Positions 1 through 7,679 of a DNA stretch of 16,608 bases are shown one piece after another. The notes under the pieces are model-generated. The model saw only the letters and a list, made by a program, of their open reading frames with translations, made no database searches and was not told where the DNA came from. The number at the start of each line of letters is the position of its first letter. Within the stretch, counting starts at the first letter, position 1. The stretch comes from an uncultured Acetatifactor sp. (lineage in GTDB: Bacteria > Bacillota > Clostridia > Lachnospirales > Lachnospiraceae), in the NCBI GenBank assembly GCA_934394665.1, contig CAKRRS010000062.1, positions 1-16,608 of the forward strand, in the 5' to 3' direction. The position numbers and the translations under genes are program-made.

Positions 1-75
1 TACAGCTTCCAGAAGGCATTCTGTTCGTTCCGGGAGTCCGTCCCTTTGTAAATATTTATTTCACTAACTTGCCAT

Positions 76-1464
76 TTACACCATCTGTACCACCCAGACA
101 TTGCTCTTCACCATGCAATACCCGATGATCACCTTGATCATTTCCGTGCCCTGCACCAGGAAATAGATGCTGACGATTCCCAGTCCCGTAAAATGTGCCA
201 ACAGATATGCCGCAGGCACTACCACAACCCAGGTGAACACAGAATCAAACAGGAAGGTAACAATGGTCTTGCCACCGGAGCGTAAGGTAAAATAGGAGGC
301 ATGGCTGAATGCGCAGAACGGCATGATAATGGCAGATACTGCGATAAATTGTGTTGCCAGTCCTTTGATTGCTTCCGAAGTATTGTAGATCCCCGGGAAG
401 AAACCGCCCACTACAAACATTAACGTCGCCATGATCACGCAGCAGAATACACTGAACACGATCATCTTGTTGTCTGCATCCTTGGCTTCTTCCAGTTTGC
501 CGGCACCCAGGTACTGCCCGACCACGATGCTGATGCAGGATCCCAACTGCAAATATACGATATTGAACAGATTCGTGATGGTGGAGGCAATATTCAGTCC
601 TGCCACGACATCCAGCCCTCTGACGGAGTAGCACTGGGTCACAGTCGTCATACCTGCTGCCCATAATACCTCATTCATCATCAGTGGAAATCCTTTGATC
701 AAAATAGCCTTCAGTTCCTCAAAAGGAATGCCGAATCCAGTATATGCGCCTTCCAGATAACGGTTCTTCGCCCGGTGGGTATGTGCCCAGATTACCACAA
801 TCAGTGCCTCGATATAGCGTGCGATCACGGTAGCAAGCGCCGCTCCCTGTACCCCCAGCTCCGGCAGCGGTCCGATGCCGAAGATCAACAGATAATCCAG
901 CAAAGCATTGGTTCCTACCGCCACAAAACTGGCCAGCATCGGAATAAAAGTCTGTCCGGTTTCTTTGATATTGGTAGCATACGACTGATTGATTGCAAAC
1001 GGGATCAATCCTACCATCATGATTGCCAGATATTCCAGTCCATATTGCAATGCTACATCGGTAGCACCGTTTCCCACCGTATCCGTCAGATACAGGGAAA
1101 TCAGCGCGGATCCCCTGGTCAGGAACAGCAGAATTGCCCCACAGGTCACCAATATCGTGGCATACAGCTTAAACCGGAAGGAAAACATATGTCCCTCATG
1201 GTTTCCCTTGCCAAAATACTGCGCCCCGAAAATACTTGCTGCGGACACTGCTCCGAAAATTGCAAGATTGTATACAAAAACCAGCTGGTTCACGATGGCA
1301 ACACCGGACATCTGCTCTGTGCCCAACTGCCCCACCATAATATTATCCAGAAAACTTACCAGATTCGTAATTGCATTTTGCAGGATCATGGGAATTGCCA
1401 GCAATAAATATCTGCGATAGAAGTCCCAGTCTCCGATATATTTTTTTTTAAATTTTGTAATCAT
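76..1464 (-). CDS. MATE-family multidrug/Na+ or H+ antiporter (first of two)
   Basis: A 462-residue polytopic membrane protein with about twelve hydrophobic segments, the usual size for MATE exporters, which expel drugs or metabolites across the cytoplasmic membrane in exchange for Na+ or H+. The N-terminal stretch around residues 20-48 (PMILQNAITN, then FLDNIMVGQLG) is the typical first MatE repeat, and a second repeat begins near residue 255 (KGFPLMMNEVLW). The ATG at 1464 is preceded by AGAGGA with about 6 nt spacing. Codons 6-8 are AAA AAA AAA and form a run of nine A right after the start, which could cause slippage. A second, only distantly similar MATE gene lies upstream on the same strand, 247 bp away, so the two are probably separate units. 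The substrate cannot be read from the sequence. No convincing terminator is seen in the 75 bases left before the window edge. Confidence 0.93.
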   Translation of the reverse strand: MITKFKKKYIGDWDFYRRYLLLAIPMILQNAITNLVSFLDNIMVGQLGTEQMSGVAIVNQLVFVYNLAIFGAVSAASIFGAQYFGKGNHEGHMFSFRFKLYATILVTCGAILLFLTRGSALISLYLTDTVGNGATDVALQYGLEYLAIMMVGLIPFAINQSYATNIKETGQTFIPMLASFVAVGTNALLDYLLIFGIGPLPELGVQGAALATVIARYIEALIVVIWAHTHRAKNRYLEGAYTGFGIPFEELKAILIKGFPLMMNEVLWAAGMTTVTQCYSVRGLDVVAGLNIASTITNLFNIVYLQLGSCISIVVGQYLGAGKLEEAKDADNKMIVFSVFCCVIMATLMFVVGGFFPGIYNTSEAIKGLATQFIAVSAIIMPFCAFSHASYFTLRSGGKTIVTFLFDSVFTWVVVVPAAYLLAHFTGLGIVSIYFLVQGTEMIKVIIGYCMVKSNVWVVQMV

Positions 1465-1492
1465 AATTTTCCTCTGTTTTCTATGTATTTTC

Positions 1493-1520
1493 TATATAGT
1501 ATTTCACGAAATTGTGTCTT
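1493..1520 (-). promoter_or_regulatory. Possible sigma-A promoter of the first MATE gene
   Basis: On the minus strand AAGACA (1520-1515) is followed after 16 nt by TATATA (1498-1493), about 30 nt before the start codon at 1464. The -35 box matches the consensus only in part and the region is AT-rich, so chance is a real alternative. Confidence 0.3.
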
Positions 1521-1588
1521 GTCCCGATTATTGTTTCTTTTGTTTATTGTTCCTTGTCTTGCTTATTTCTCGTTTTTATCGTTTCTTA

Positions 1589-1661
1589 CTACATTATTCT
1601 ACATTATTTCCTGTTTTGCTTTTTACTTTATTTTGAGACCCTGCACTTTAAAATACATTAT
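1589..1661. repeat. Repeated TACATTAT octamer in the MATE-MATE spacer
   Basis: The 10-mer CTACATTATT occurs twice head to tail at 1589-1608, and its core TACATTAT occurs a third time at 1654-1661. These copies lie in the T-rich, otherwise empty spacer between the two MATE genes, upstream of the first gene's likely promoter. They could be regulator binding sites or simple AT-rich drift. Confidence 0.35.
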
Positions 1662-1711
1662 CTTTCCAGGATCTTCCAAGCACATGAAACGGTGCTGTCA
1701 GATTCTGTTTT

Positions 1712-3082
1712 TTATCCTTGTGGCATCGTGCCGTGAACCTTTTTTCTGACAAAATAGAAGCACACCGCCTGCAGCAATATCGTTACCGACCAGGATGCCG
1801 GATAGGACAAAAACAGCACCATCAGAGATCTGTGCGCAGGGAAGACTACGTAGAGCCAGAAGATTCTCGTCCCGACGGTTCCGATGATTGACAAAATCAT
1901 AGGAACCAAAGACCGTCCCATTCCACGCATCGCTCCGGGGATCAGATCCATGATACCGCAGAGAAAATAAGTCAGTGTGGTATACCATAAAATCTCTGTT
2001 CCGCAGGCGATTACATCTGCTTCCGTTGTATAGATATGAAGCAGCTGTGGACCAAAAAGGTTAGCACTGACTCCCAATGTTACCGCTACGATCACTGACA
2101 AGATCATGCAATCAACCAGCACCCGGTCCATACGTTTTTTCTTACCGGCTCCATAGTTCTGACTGGTGAAACTCATGCACGCCTGGGTGATGGAATTCAC
2201 CGATACGAACAGGAAGCCAAAAATATTATTAGCCGCCGTATAGCCTGCCATGGCAACGGATCCAAAGGAATTCACCGAAGATTGCAGGAGGACATTAGAA
2301 AAATTAATTACGACACTCTGGATTCCGGCAGGGACACCCACCCGGAAAATCTGCAACAAATACTCCCATTTTATCCCCAGCTTTGCAATCAGCAGCCGGT
2401 AACAACTGTCCGTCCTAAACAGACACCATAAGACCAACACACAGGAGATGACCTGTGAAATCACCGTGGCGATGGCAACACCTGCCACTCCCATGGAAAA
2501 TACAATCACCAGTACCAGATTCAGCCCCGCATTGACAGCGCCGGAAATGATCAGGAACAGAAGCGGTCGTTTCGTATCTCCCACAGCCCGCAGAATCGCG
2601 GCGCCATAATTGTACAGCATGAAAAAGGGCATGCCGCAGAAATAAATTTTCATATATAATGCCGCCTGATCAATGACATCTGCCGGTGTGTCCATCAGCT
2701 CCAGGGCTCCTCTCGCACAAAACAGCCCGACAAACACCATAACGATACCGCTGATCAAAGCAAATGTCATCGCCGTATGTACGGTCTCACTCATCTCCCG
2801 TTCTTTGCCTGCGGCGTAAAATCTTGCCGACAATACATTGGCCCCCAGTGAGACTCCGATGAACAGGTTCACAAACATGTTGATCAATGCCGTAGTAGAC
2901 CCAACCGCCGCCAGTGCCTGGCTTCCGGTAAATCGTCCCACCACAATGATATCCACCGCATTAAACAATAACTGCAAAATACTGGACACCATCAGGGGAA
3001 AGGCAAAAGAAATCAGTTTATCCATAATTGTGCCATTGCACATATCTATTTCGTATTTATTTTTCTTCTGTATTGCTTCCAT
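1712..3082 (-). CDS. MATE-family efflux transporter (second of two)
   Basis: A 456-residue polytopic membrane protein of the MATE family. Residues 28-60 carry the conserved first-repeat pattern (AFPLMVSSILQLLFNAVDII, then VVGRFTG). A second repeat starts near residue 248 with RVGVPAGIQSVVINFSN. It ends in a short basic tail. Compared with the neighbouring MATE protein the two share family features but little local sequence, so this looks like two subfamilies rather than a recent duplication. The ribosome site before the ATG at 3082 is weak (GGGAAA, about 6 nt away). An internal ATG at 3043 has no better site, so the longer form is kept. The gene is transcribed away from the FAD oxidoreductase cluster across a 303-bp divergent region. 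Substrate unknown. Confidence 0.92.
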   Translation of the reverse strand: MEAIQKKNKYEIDMCNGTIMDKLISFAFPLMVSSILQLLFNAVDIIVVGRFTGSQALAAVGSTTALINMFVNLFIGVSLGANVLSARFYAAGKEREMSETVHTAMTFALISGIVMVFVGLFCARGALELMDTPADVIDQAALYMKIYFCGMPFFMLYNYGAAILRAVGDTKRPLLFLIISGAVNAGLNLVLVIVFSMGVAGVAIATVISQVISCVLVLWCLFRTDSCYRLLIAKLGIKWEYLLQIFRVGVPAGIQSVVINFSNVLLQSSVNSFGSVAMAGYTAANNIFGFLFVSVNSITQACMSFTSQNYGAGKKKRMDRVLVDCMILSVIVAVTLGVSANLFGPQLLHIYTTEADVIACGTEILWYTTLTYFLCGIMDLIPGAMRGMGRSLVPMILSIIGTVGTRIFWLYVVFPAHRSLMVLFLSYPASWSVTILLQAVCFYFVRKKVHGTMPQG

Positions 3083-3114
3083 TTTTTGTTTCCCGTTTTC
3101 TATATCTGCTTATC

Positions 3115-3125
3115 GCAATAATTGC
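3115..3125. promoter_or_regulatory. Short inverted repeat in the divergent region
   Basis: GCAATAATTGC is a perfect 5-bp inverted repeat around a single central base. It lies 33-43 bp upstream of the MATE start at 3082 in an AT-rich stretch that must hold the minus-strand promoter. It is the right size for half of an operator, but no regulator gene is nearby. Confidence 0.2.
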
Positions 3126-3187
3126 TACAATTAATGATTCTATCATATATTTTACGATATTTCTATTCCCCTTTTTATCAATAACTA

Positions 3188-3196
3188 TGATATAAT
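3188..3196 (+). promoter_or_regulatory. Extended -10 promoter for the FAD-oxidoreductase/degV/plsC operon
   Basis: TG at 3188-3189, one base, then a perfect TATAAT at 3191-3196 form an extended -10 element. No good -35 box lies 16-18 nt upstream, as is common with this type of promoter. The predicted transcript start near 3202-3204 falls just before the folded leader described next and leaves about 180 nt of untranslated leader before the ATG at 3386. Confidence 0.65.
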
Positions 3197-3203
3197 GAGC
3201 GTA

Positions 3204-3345
3204 GGCAATGAGCAGTGCGGTCACACGCATTATACAAAATGACTGCTTGCAGGCAATATTGTGTAATATGTGGGGACGATAGAGCGAAGCTCGGACATCC
3301 CGGGAACACAACGTGTTTCCGGGATGCACTGCAAGCTTATAATTT
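3204..3345 (+). promoter_or_regulatory. Candidate structured 5' leader RNA (possible cis-regulatory element)
   Basis: Several stems can be drawn. Stem A pairs 3229-3237 with 3259-3267 (9 bp, one G-U) and continues as an imperfect hairpin with a CTTG loop. Stem B is GAGC-GAA-GCTC at 3282-3292. Stem C is a 14-bp hairpin, 3296-3309 with 3313-3326, one G-U pair and an AAC loop. Two long-range pairings compete for 3329-3332: GCAGTGC (3212-3218) with GCACTGC (3326-3332), or GCTTGCAG (3245-3252) with CTGCAAGC (3329-3336). Stem C has no U-tract, so it is not a terminator. The element lies between a strong -10 and the start of the FAD oxidoreductase. I do not recognise a known riboswitch class. A dispersed palindromic repeat is the main alternative. 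Confidence 0.45.
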
Positions 3346-3385
3346 AATGAGTGCAAGAGAACACCAAGAAAGGAATCTTATCCCT

Positions 3386-4753
3386 ATGAAATATGACGTA
3401 ATCATTATCGGTGCCGGTCCCGGCGGTATTTTCTCCGCATACGAACTGGTACAACAGAATCCGGATCTGAAAATTGCTGTTTTCGAGTCCGGTCATCCCC
3501 TGGAAAAACGACACTGTCCCATCGACGGTGACAAGATCAAAAGCTGTATCAACTGCAAAAGCTGTTCTATTATGAGCGGTTTCGGCGGTGCCGGTGCTTT
3601 TTCCGACGGAAAATACAATATCACCAATGCCTTCGGCGGTACGCTGTACGAATACATCGGCAAAAGCCAGGCCATCGACCTGATGAAGTATGTCGATGAC
3701 ATCAATATGAAATTCGGCGGCGAAGGTACCAAGCTGTATTCCACCGCAGGTACTTCTTTCAAAAAGATCTGTATGCAGAACAAACTGAACCTCTTAGACG
3801 CTTCCGTACGTCACTTAGGTACCGATATTAACTTTATCGTATTGGAAAATCTGTACGCGGAATTAAAGGACAAGGTCACCTTTTATTTTGATACGCCGGT
3901 AAAAACGGTGGAGGCACTGGAGAACGGCTATCGCATCTGCTGTGAAAACGCTTCTTACGAGTGCGATCAATGTATCATTTCCGTCGGCCGCAGCGGCAGT
4001 AAATGGATGGAGCAGATCTGTAAGGATCTCGACATCAACACCAAGTCCAATCGTGTGGACATCGGTGTCCGGGTAGAATTGCCTGCTGTCATTTTCTCTC
4101 ATCTGACAGACGAGCTGTATGAGAGCAAGATCGTGTACCGCACAGAAAAATTCGAAGATTCCGTGCGTACTTTCTGTATGAATCCGCATGGTATCGTGGT
4201 AAATGAGAACACAAACGGTATCGTCACGGTAAACGGCCACAGCTATGAAGGTGCCGATAAGCAGACGGAAAACACCAACTTTGCGCTCCTGGTAGCCAAG
4301 CATTTCTCCGAACCATTCAAGGACAGTAACGGCTACGGCGAAAGCATTGCACGTCTCTCCAATATGCTGGGCGGCGGTGTTATCGTACAGCGTTTCGGCG
4401 ATCTGGTAAGAGGACGCCGCAGTAACGCAAAGCGTATTGCCGAAGGTATGGTGGAGCCTACCCTGTCTGCTACGCCCGGAGATTTGAGTCTGGTACTTCC
4501 CAAGCGTATCTTAGACGGCATTATCGAAATGATCTATGCTCTGGACAAGATTGCTCCCGGCACTGCCAACGACGACACCCTGTTATACGGCGTGGAAGTT
4601 AAATTTTATAATATGGAAGTCGAACTGGATGAACATCTGGAAAGCTGCCACAAGGGGTTATATATCATCGGTGACGGCAGCGGTGTGACGCATTCCCTGT
4701 CTCATGCATCCGCCAGCGGTGTCTACGTGGCAAGACAGATTGTAAAAGAATAA
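3386..4753 (+). CDS. FAD-dependent oxidoreductase, COG2509-like
   Basis: A 455-residue soluble flavoprotein of unknown substrate. Residues 4-14 form the Rossmann dinucleotide fold (VIIIGAGPGG, GxGxxG at G9, G11, G14) followed by an acidic end at E34. Near the C-terminus GDGSG (429-433) is the second FAD-contact motif typical of this class. Four cysteines at 44, 54, 57 and 60 (C-x9-C-x2-C-x2-C) precede the glycine-rich GFGGAGAFSDG. Their spacing would suit a metal or Fe-S site, but that is inference. The ATG at 3386 is chosen because the family starts here and AAAGGA lies 11 nt upstream. An in-frame ATG at 3215 would translate the folded leader and is rejected. First gene of an apparent operon with the DegV and PlsC genes (gaps of 36 and 22 nt). 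Confidence 0.9.
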   Translation: MKYDVIIIGAGPGGIFSAYELVQQNPDLKIAVFESGHPLEKRHCPIDGDKIKSCINCKSCSIMSGFGGAGAFSDGKYNITNAFGGTLYEYIGKSQAIDLMKYVDDINMKFGGEGTKLYSTAGTSFKKICMQNKLNLLDASVRHLGTDINFIVLENLYAELKDKVTFYFDTPVKTVEALENGYRICCENASYECDQCIISVGRSGSKWMEQICKDLDINTKSNRVDIGVRVELPAVIFSHLTDELYESKIVYRTEKFEDSVRTFCMNPHGIVVNENTNGIVTVNGHSYEGADKQTENTNFALLVAKHFSEPFKDSNGYGESIARLSNMLGGGVIVQRFGDLVRGRRSNAKRIAEGMVEPTLSATPGDLSLVLPKRILDGIIEMIYALDKIAPGTANDDTLLYGVEVKFYNMEVELDEHLESCHKGLYIIGDGSGVTHSLSHASASGVYVARQIVKE

Positions 4754-4789
4754 GCAGCAAAAATGATATCAGAAAGGAAGACCTATTGT

Positions 4790-5647
4790 ATGACACAAAA
4801 CGTTAAAATCATCTCCGACAGTACCTGCGATCTGTCAAAAGAATTAGTCGAAAAATATGATATCACTATCCTGCCTCTGCACATTCTGTTAGGCGAGACG
4901 GAATACCGTGATGGCGTAGACATCACGCCGGAAGAGATCTTCCGTTGGTCGGATGAAAACAAGACCACTCCCAAGACCTCCGCTCCCTCCCTTGCCGAAG
5001 CGATGGATGTGCTGAAGCCTTTTGTGGAGGAGAACCGTGAGATTATCTGTTTCTCCATTTCCGACAGTATGTCTACCTCCGGCAACGTCATGCGGCTGGC
5101 TGCGGAAGAATTGGAAGCCTCCGATAAAGTAACCGTGATCAATTCCGCAAATCTGTCCACCGGTATCGGTCTGCAGGTCATACAGGCTGCCATCCTGTCC
5201 GCCGAGGGCAAAACCGCTGCCGAAATTACTGCTGCGATTGAAGCGATCCGTCCGAAAGTACGTGCCAGCTTTGTCGTAGATACCTTAACTTATCTTCACC
5301 GCGGTGGCAGATGCAGTGCTGTAGCTGCTTTGACCGGCGGCATGCTGAAGCTCCATCCGAGGATCATAGTCGTGGACGGTGCCATGGATGCCTCCAAAAA
5401 ATACCGCGGAAAGCTTGGCTCCGTCATCCTCTCCTACACCAAAGATATGGAAGAGGATCTGAAAAATGCCGTGCCCGACAGAGTCTTCATCACGCACTCC
5501 GGCTGTGACCGCGAGATTGTGGAAGCTGTTCGTTCCTATCTGGAGAGCCTCGGTATCTTTAACGAGATTCTGGAAACAAAAGCCGGTGGTGTCGTATCCA
5601 GCCACTGCGGTCCCGGTACCCTTGGCGTACTTTTCATTGCAAAATAA
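4790..5647 (+). CDS. DegV-family (FakB-like) fatty-acid-binding protein
   Basis: A 285-residue protein, full length for the DegV family, whose members bind a fatty acid in a buried pocket. FakB members present it to the kinase FakA, giving acyl-phosphate for phospholipid synthesis. Family marks: DSTCDL at 10-15, PKTSAPS at 61-67, SISDSMSTSGN at 89-99, LHRGGRCS at 169-176, and a C-terminal HCGPGTLGVLF at 272-282. In the motif normally written DS, residue 118 is N (INSANLSTG), a small deviation. The ATG at 4790 has AAAGGA upstream; the ATG nine codons earlier lacks one. It lies between an FAD oxidoreductase and a PlsC acyltransferase, which supports a lipid role. No fakA is in the window, so a partner kinase must lie elsewhere if this is a true FakB. 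Confidence 0.9.
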   Translation: MTQNVKIISDSTCDLSKELVEKYDITILPLHILLGETEYRDGVDITPEEIFRWSDENKTTPKTSAPSLAEAMDVLKPFVEENREIICFSISDSMSTSGNVMRLAAEELEASDKVTVINSANLSTGIGLQVIQAAILSAEGKTAAEITAAIEAIRPKVRASFVVDTLTYLHRGGRCSAVAALTGGMLKLHPRIIVVDGAMDASKKYRGKLGSVILSYTKDMEEDLKNAVPDRVFITHSGCDREIVEAVRSYLESLGIFNEILETKAGGVVSSHCGPGTLGVLFIAK

Positions 5648-5669
5648 AAAACACCAGAAAGAGGTTTTT

Positions 5670-6404
5670 ATGATCCGTTTTATATTTGTAGTATTGTTTG
5701 TTGTATTATTCCTGATCCTCTCCACGCCGCTGATGCTGGCAGAATGGATCATTGGCAAATTGAATCCTGATCTCAAGGACCGAAGCTCTCTGGCAATCGT
5801 CAACTGGGCATTCCGGTGGGTCATCCGCCTGGCCGGTACGAAAGTGATTGCTATCGGTGAGGAAAATATTCCGACAGATACCGCAGTATTATATGTCGGC
5901 AACCACCGCAGCTTTTTCGATGTGGTCTTAACCTATGTCCGTGTCCCCAGACCTACCGGCTATATCGCCAAAAAAGAGATGCTGAAATGGCCTTTGCTGA
6001 ACATTTGGATGAAAGATCTGCACTGTCTCTTCCTTGACAGGCAGGATATCAAAGCCGGACTGAAGACGATCCTGACCGCCATTGATCAGGTGAAAAACGG
6101 TATTTCCATCTGTATTTTCCCGGAGGGCACCCGGAATAAGACGCAGGATACCTTCCTCCCGTTCCACGAGGGCAGCTTCAAAATTGCGGAAAAAGGAAAT
6201 GTTCCCATCATTCCCATGACGATTGTGAACTCCGCTGCCATCTTTGAAGATCATTTTCCGAAAATAAAAAAGGCCACCGTAGTCATCGAATACGGTAAGC
6301 CTATTTACCCGAAGGATCTGGACAAGGAAACCCGTAAGAGCATGGGTACCTATGTACAGAATATCATCTCCGAAACCTATTTCAAAAATAAAGAACTCAT
6401 CTGA
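5670..6404 (+). CDS. plsC: 1-acyl-sn-glycerol-3-phosphate acyltransferase (PlsC family)
   Basis: A 244-residue membrane-bound acyltransferase that would convert lysophosphatidic acid plus an acyl donor to phosphatidic acid at the inner face of the membrane. A hydrophobic anchor spans about residues 3-27. The catalytic motif NHRSFFD (N78, H79, D84), a middle block around KKEMLKWPLL (101-110), FPEGTR (150-155) and VPIIPMTIV (178-186) match the four blocks of the PlsC/LPLAT family, and the length is typical. The ATG at 5670 has AAAGAGG five bases upstream. It starts 22 nt after the DegV gene, so the two are probably co-translated from one mRNA. Its stop TGA directly abuts the stop of the opposing gene at 6405, and no terminator separates them. 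A relative acting on another acyl acceptor is possible. Confidence 0.92.
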   Translation: MIRFIFVVLFVVLFLILSTPLMLAEWIIGKLNPDLKDRSSLAIVNWAFRWVIRLAGTKVIAIGEENIPTDTAVLYVGNHRSFFDVVLTYVRVPRPTGYIAKKEMLKWPLLNIWMKDLHCLFLDRQDIKAGLKTILTAIDQVKNGISICIFPEGTRNKTQDTFLPFHEGSFKIAEKGNVPIIPMTIVNSAAIFEDHFPKIKKATVVIEYGKPIYPKDLDKETRKSMGTYVQNIISETYFKNKELI

Positions 6405-7679
6405 CTATTCCTGTTTATCCGCGAGGGAAACCTGCTGGGCAATCAAAAGAAGATAATCCGCAGCGCTTCCCTCTTCCGGATAGAAGCATACCGAATCTCT
6501 GTTCCGACCCATCAGATAATGCAGAAAATCTTCCAATAACTCCGTATACTGATAACTGTATAACACATAATTGGCACAGGATAATTCTTCCGCTTTTTTG
6601 AGCAGATCTTCCGTTCCGTTATTCACCGAAGTCACCGCCGCAATCATATTGTGTGACCGTTTCGCCAGTTCTTCGCCCTTGTCACGGATACTCTCCATAA
6701 ACGCGGTACACAATTCCACATCTACCGGCTGCCTGGTGGCAAGATACGTCATCGAGCCGTACAAATACTCTGTTTCTTCCAGATAACTGGTATTGTCTTC
6801 AAAAAAGTCCTTGTACTCCAGGATCTGGTTCCGATAAGTTGCCAGCCCTGCGGCACGATACAGCTCTGTCAATGCCATGAACTTCTCCGCATCCCGTCCG
6901 GAGGTTGCCAGAATTTTTGTATACACAGCGGATGCATGCCGGAGGCATTGCGTGGCATACTGCACATCATATTTTTGATACAAATAGCCAAACTTTGCCA
7001 TGACAGCTACGTAACACATCGTCTCCGGCTCCGGATTCACAGTGTCGTTTGCCGTTTTTTCCAGCCAGTCTGCCACGTCTTCCAGTAAATCCGGAATCTC
7101 ATTTTCATTCTCATCAGGCAGCACCTGTGGATACCATTCGCATACTTCCAACAGCGTCATAATCTCATTTTCGTCAATGCTGCGTTCCTGACAGCGTTCA
7201 CGGACCGTCCCACATAGTGTTTTCAATAATTCCTGATAATGATCTTCTCGAAGCGTAAAACGCAAGGACTGTCCCACGCTGTCACATTCCAGGTAAAATT
7301 CACCTTCCTGCTTATATTCCGTGAAATCTGCCGTTCCGATATATAAGCCCTGTTCTTCATTATATTCTTCCTGTTTTACAGTGCCTTCATACACGACGGT
7401 ATTGTCGTCCTGACGGACTAACCGGAAATGTTCCACAGGTTCTCTGCTTTTTATCACAGCCTGCTTCCCGGCAGCCGTCGCATATCCTTCCCGATCCACC
7501 AGTACATTCGGCGTATACGCAGGCATCGTATAGTTAATCACCGGCGTACTCTCCATTCCGGCGACACTGAGAGTGCCATGTCCGGTCTCTGCCACAGTAC
7601 TGCCACAGGCCGTTATCCCTATGCAATTGCTCAATAACAGCAGAGCCACAAACCCTGCATATTTTCTCCTGTGTCTCAA
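6405..7679 (-). CDS. Lipoprotein with degenerate glycoside hydrolase family 9-like fold
   Basis: A 424-residue protein. The start is taken as TTG at 7679: GGAGG lies 6 nt upstream (7690-7686) and the product opens with a clean lipoprotein signal, RHRRKYAGF then LLLLSNCIGITAC, with the lipidated Cys at residue 25. An ATG start further upstream would bury this signal inside the previous gene. Residues 55-145 resemble the CelD_N Ig-like domain of GH9 cellulases (VDREGY, VVYEGTV, TADFTEYKQEGEFYLE). Residues 150-424 follow the GH9 helical barrel: EIPDLLEDVADWLEKT (194-209), ALTELYRAAG (269-278), DFLHYLMGRN (384-393). The nucleophile-region DAGD motif is absent and the chain ends soon after YLMGRN, where the remaining catalytic residues should follow. 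It is probably an outer-surface binding or scaffold protein. Last gene of the operon starting at 9689. Confidence 0.8.
   Translation of the reverse strand: MRHRRKYAGFVALLLLSNCIGITACGSTVAETGHGTLSVAGMESTPVINYTMPAYTPNVLVDREGYATAAGKQAVIKSREPVEHFRLVRQDDNTVVYEGTVKQEEYNEEQGLYIGTADFTEYKQEGEFYLECDSVGQSLRFTLREDHYQELLKTLCGTVRERCQERSIDENEIMTLLEVCEWYPQVLPDENENEIPDLLEDVADWLEKTANDTVNPEPETMCYVAVMAKFGYLYQKYDVQYATQCLRHASAVYTKILATSGRDAEKFMALTELYRAAGLATYRNQILEYKDFFEDNTSYLEETEYLYGSMTYLATRQPVDVELCTAFMESIRDKGEELAKRSHNMIAAVTSVNNGTEDLLKKAEELSCANYVLYSYQYTELLEDFLHYLMGRNRDSVCFYPEEGSAADYLLLIAQQVSLADKQE

Noticed and set aside
1..75. Possible end of a plus-strand gene (open frame to a TAA at 49-51) or start of a minus-strand gene at the window edge
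   Set aside because: All frames here are too short to judge, no family motif is visible and the stretch can fold into small hairpins; nothing can be supported.
3296..3326. Strong hairpin as an intrinsic terminator or attenuator
   Set aside because: No T-run follows on either strand, so simple termination is unlikely.
3240..3335. tRNA or known riboswitch (guanidine, THF, c-di-GMP, T-box) in the leader
   Set aside because: No cloverleaf with TTC arm and no conserved core of those classes could be matched by eye.
3057..3356. 99-residue minus-strand open frame covering the leader region
   Set aside because: It is open because the region is palindromic; it overlaps the MATE start, has no family features and no ribosome site.
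3215..3385. In-frame N-terminal extension of the FAD oxidoreductase by 57 residues
   Set aside because: It would translate the palindromic leader, lacks a ribosome site at 3215, and the flavoprotein fold starts exactly at the ATG at 3386.
5466..5669. Longer PlsC with a start inside the DegV gene
   Set aside because: The extra 68 residues are out-of-frame DegV sequence; the ATG at 5670 has AAAGAGG and opens with the membrane anchor.
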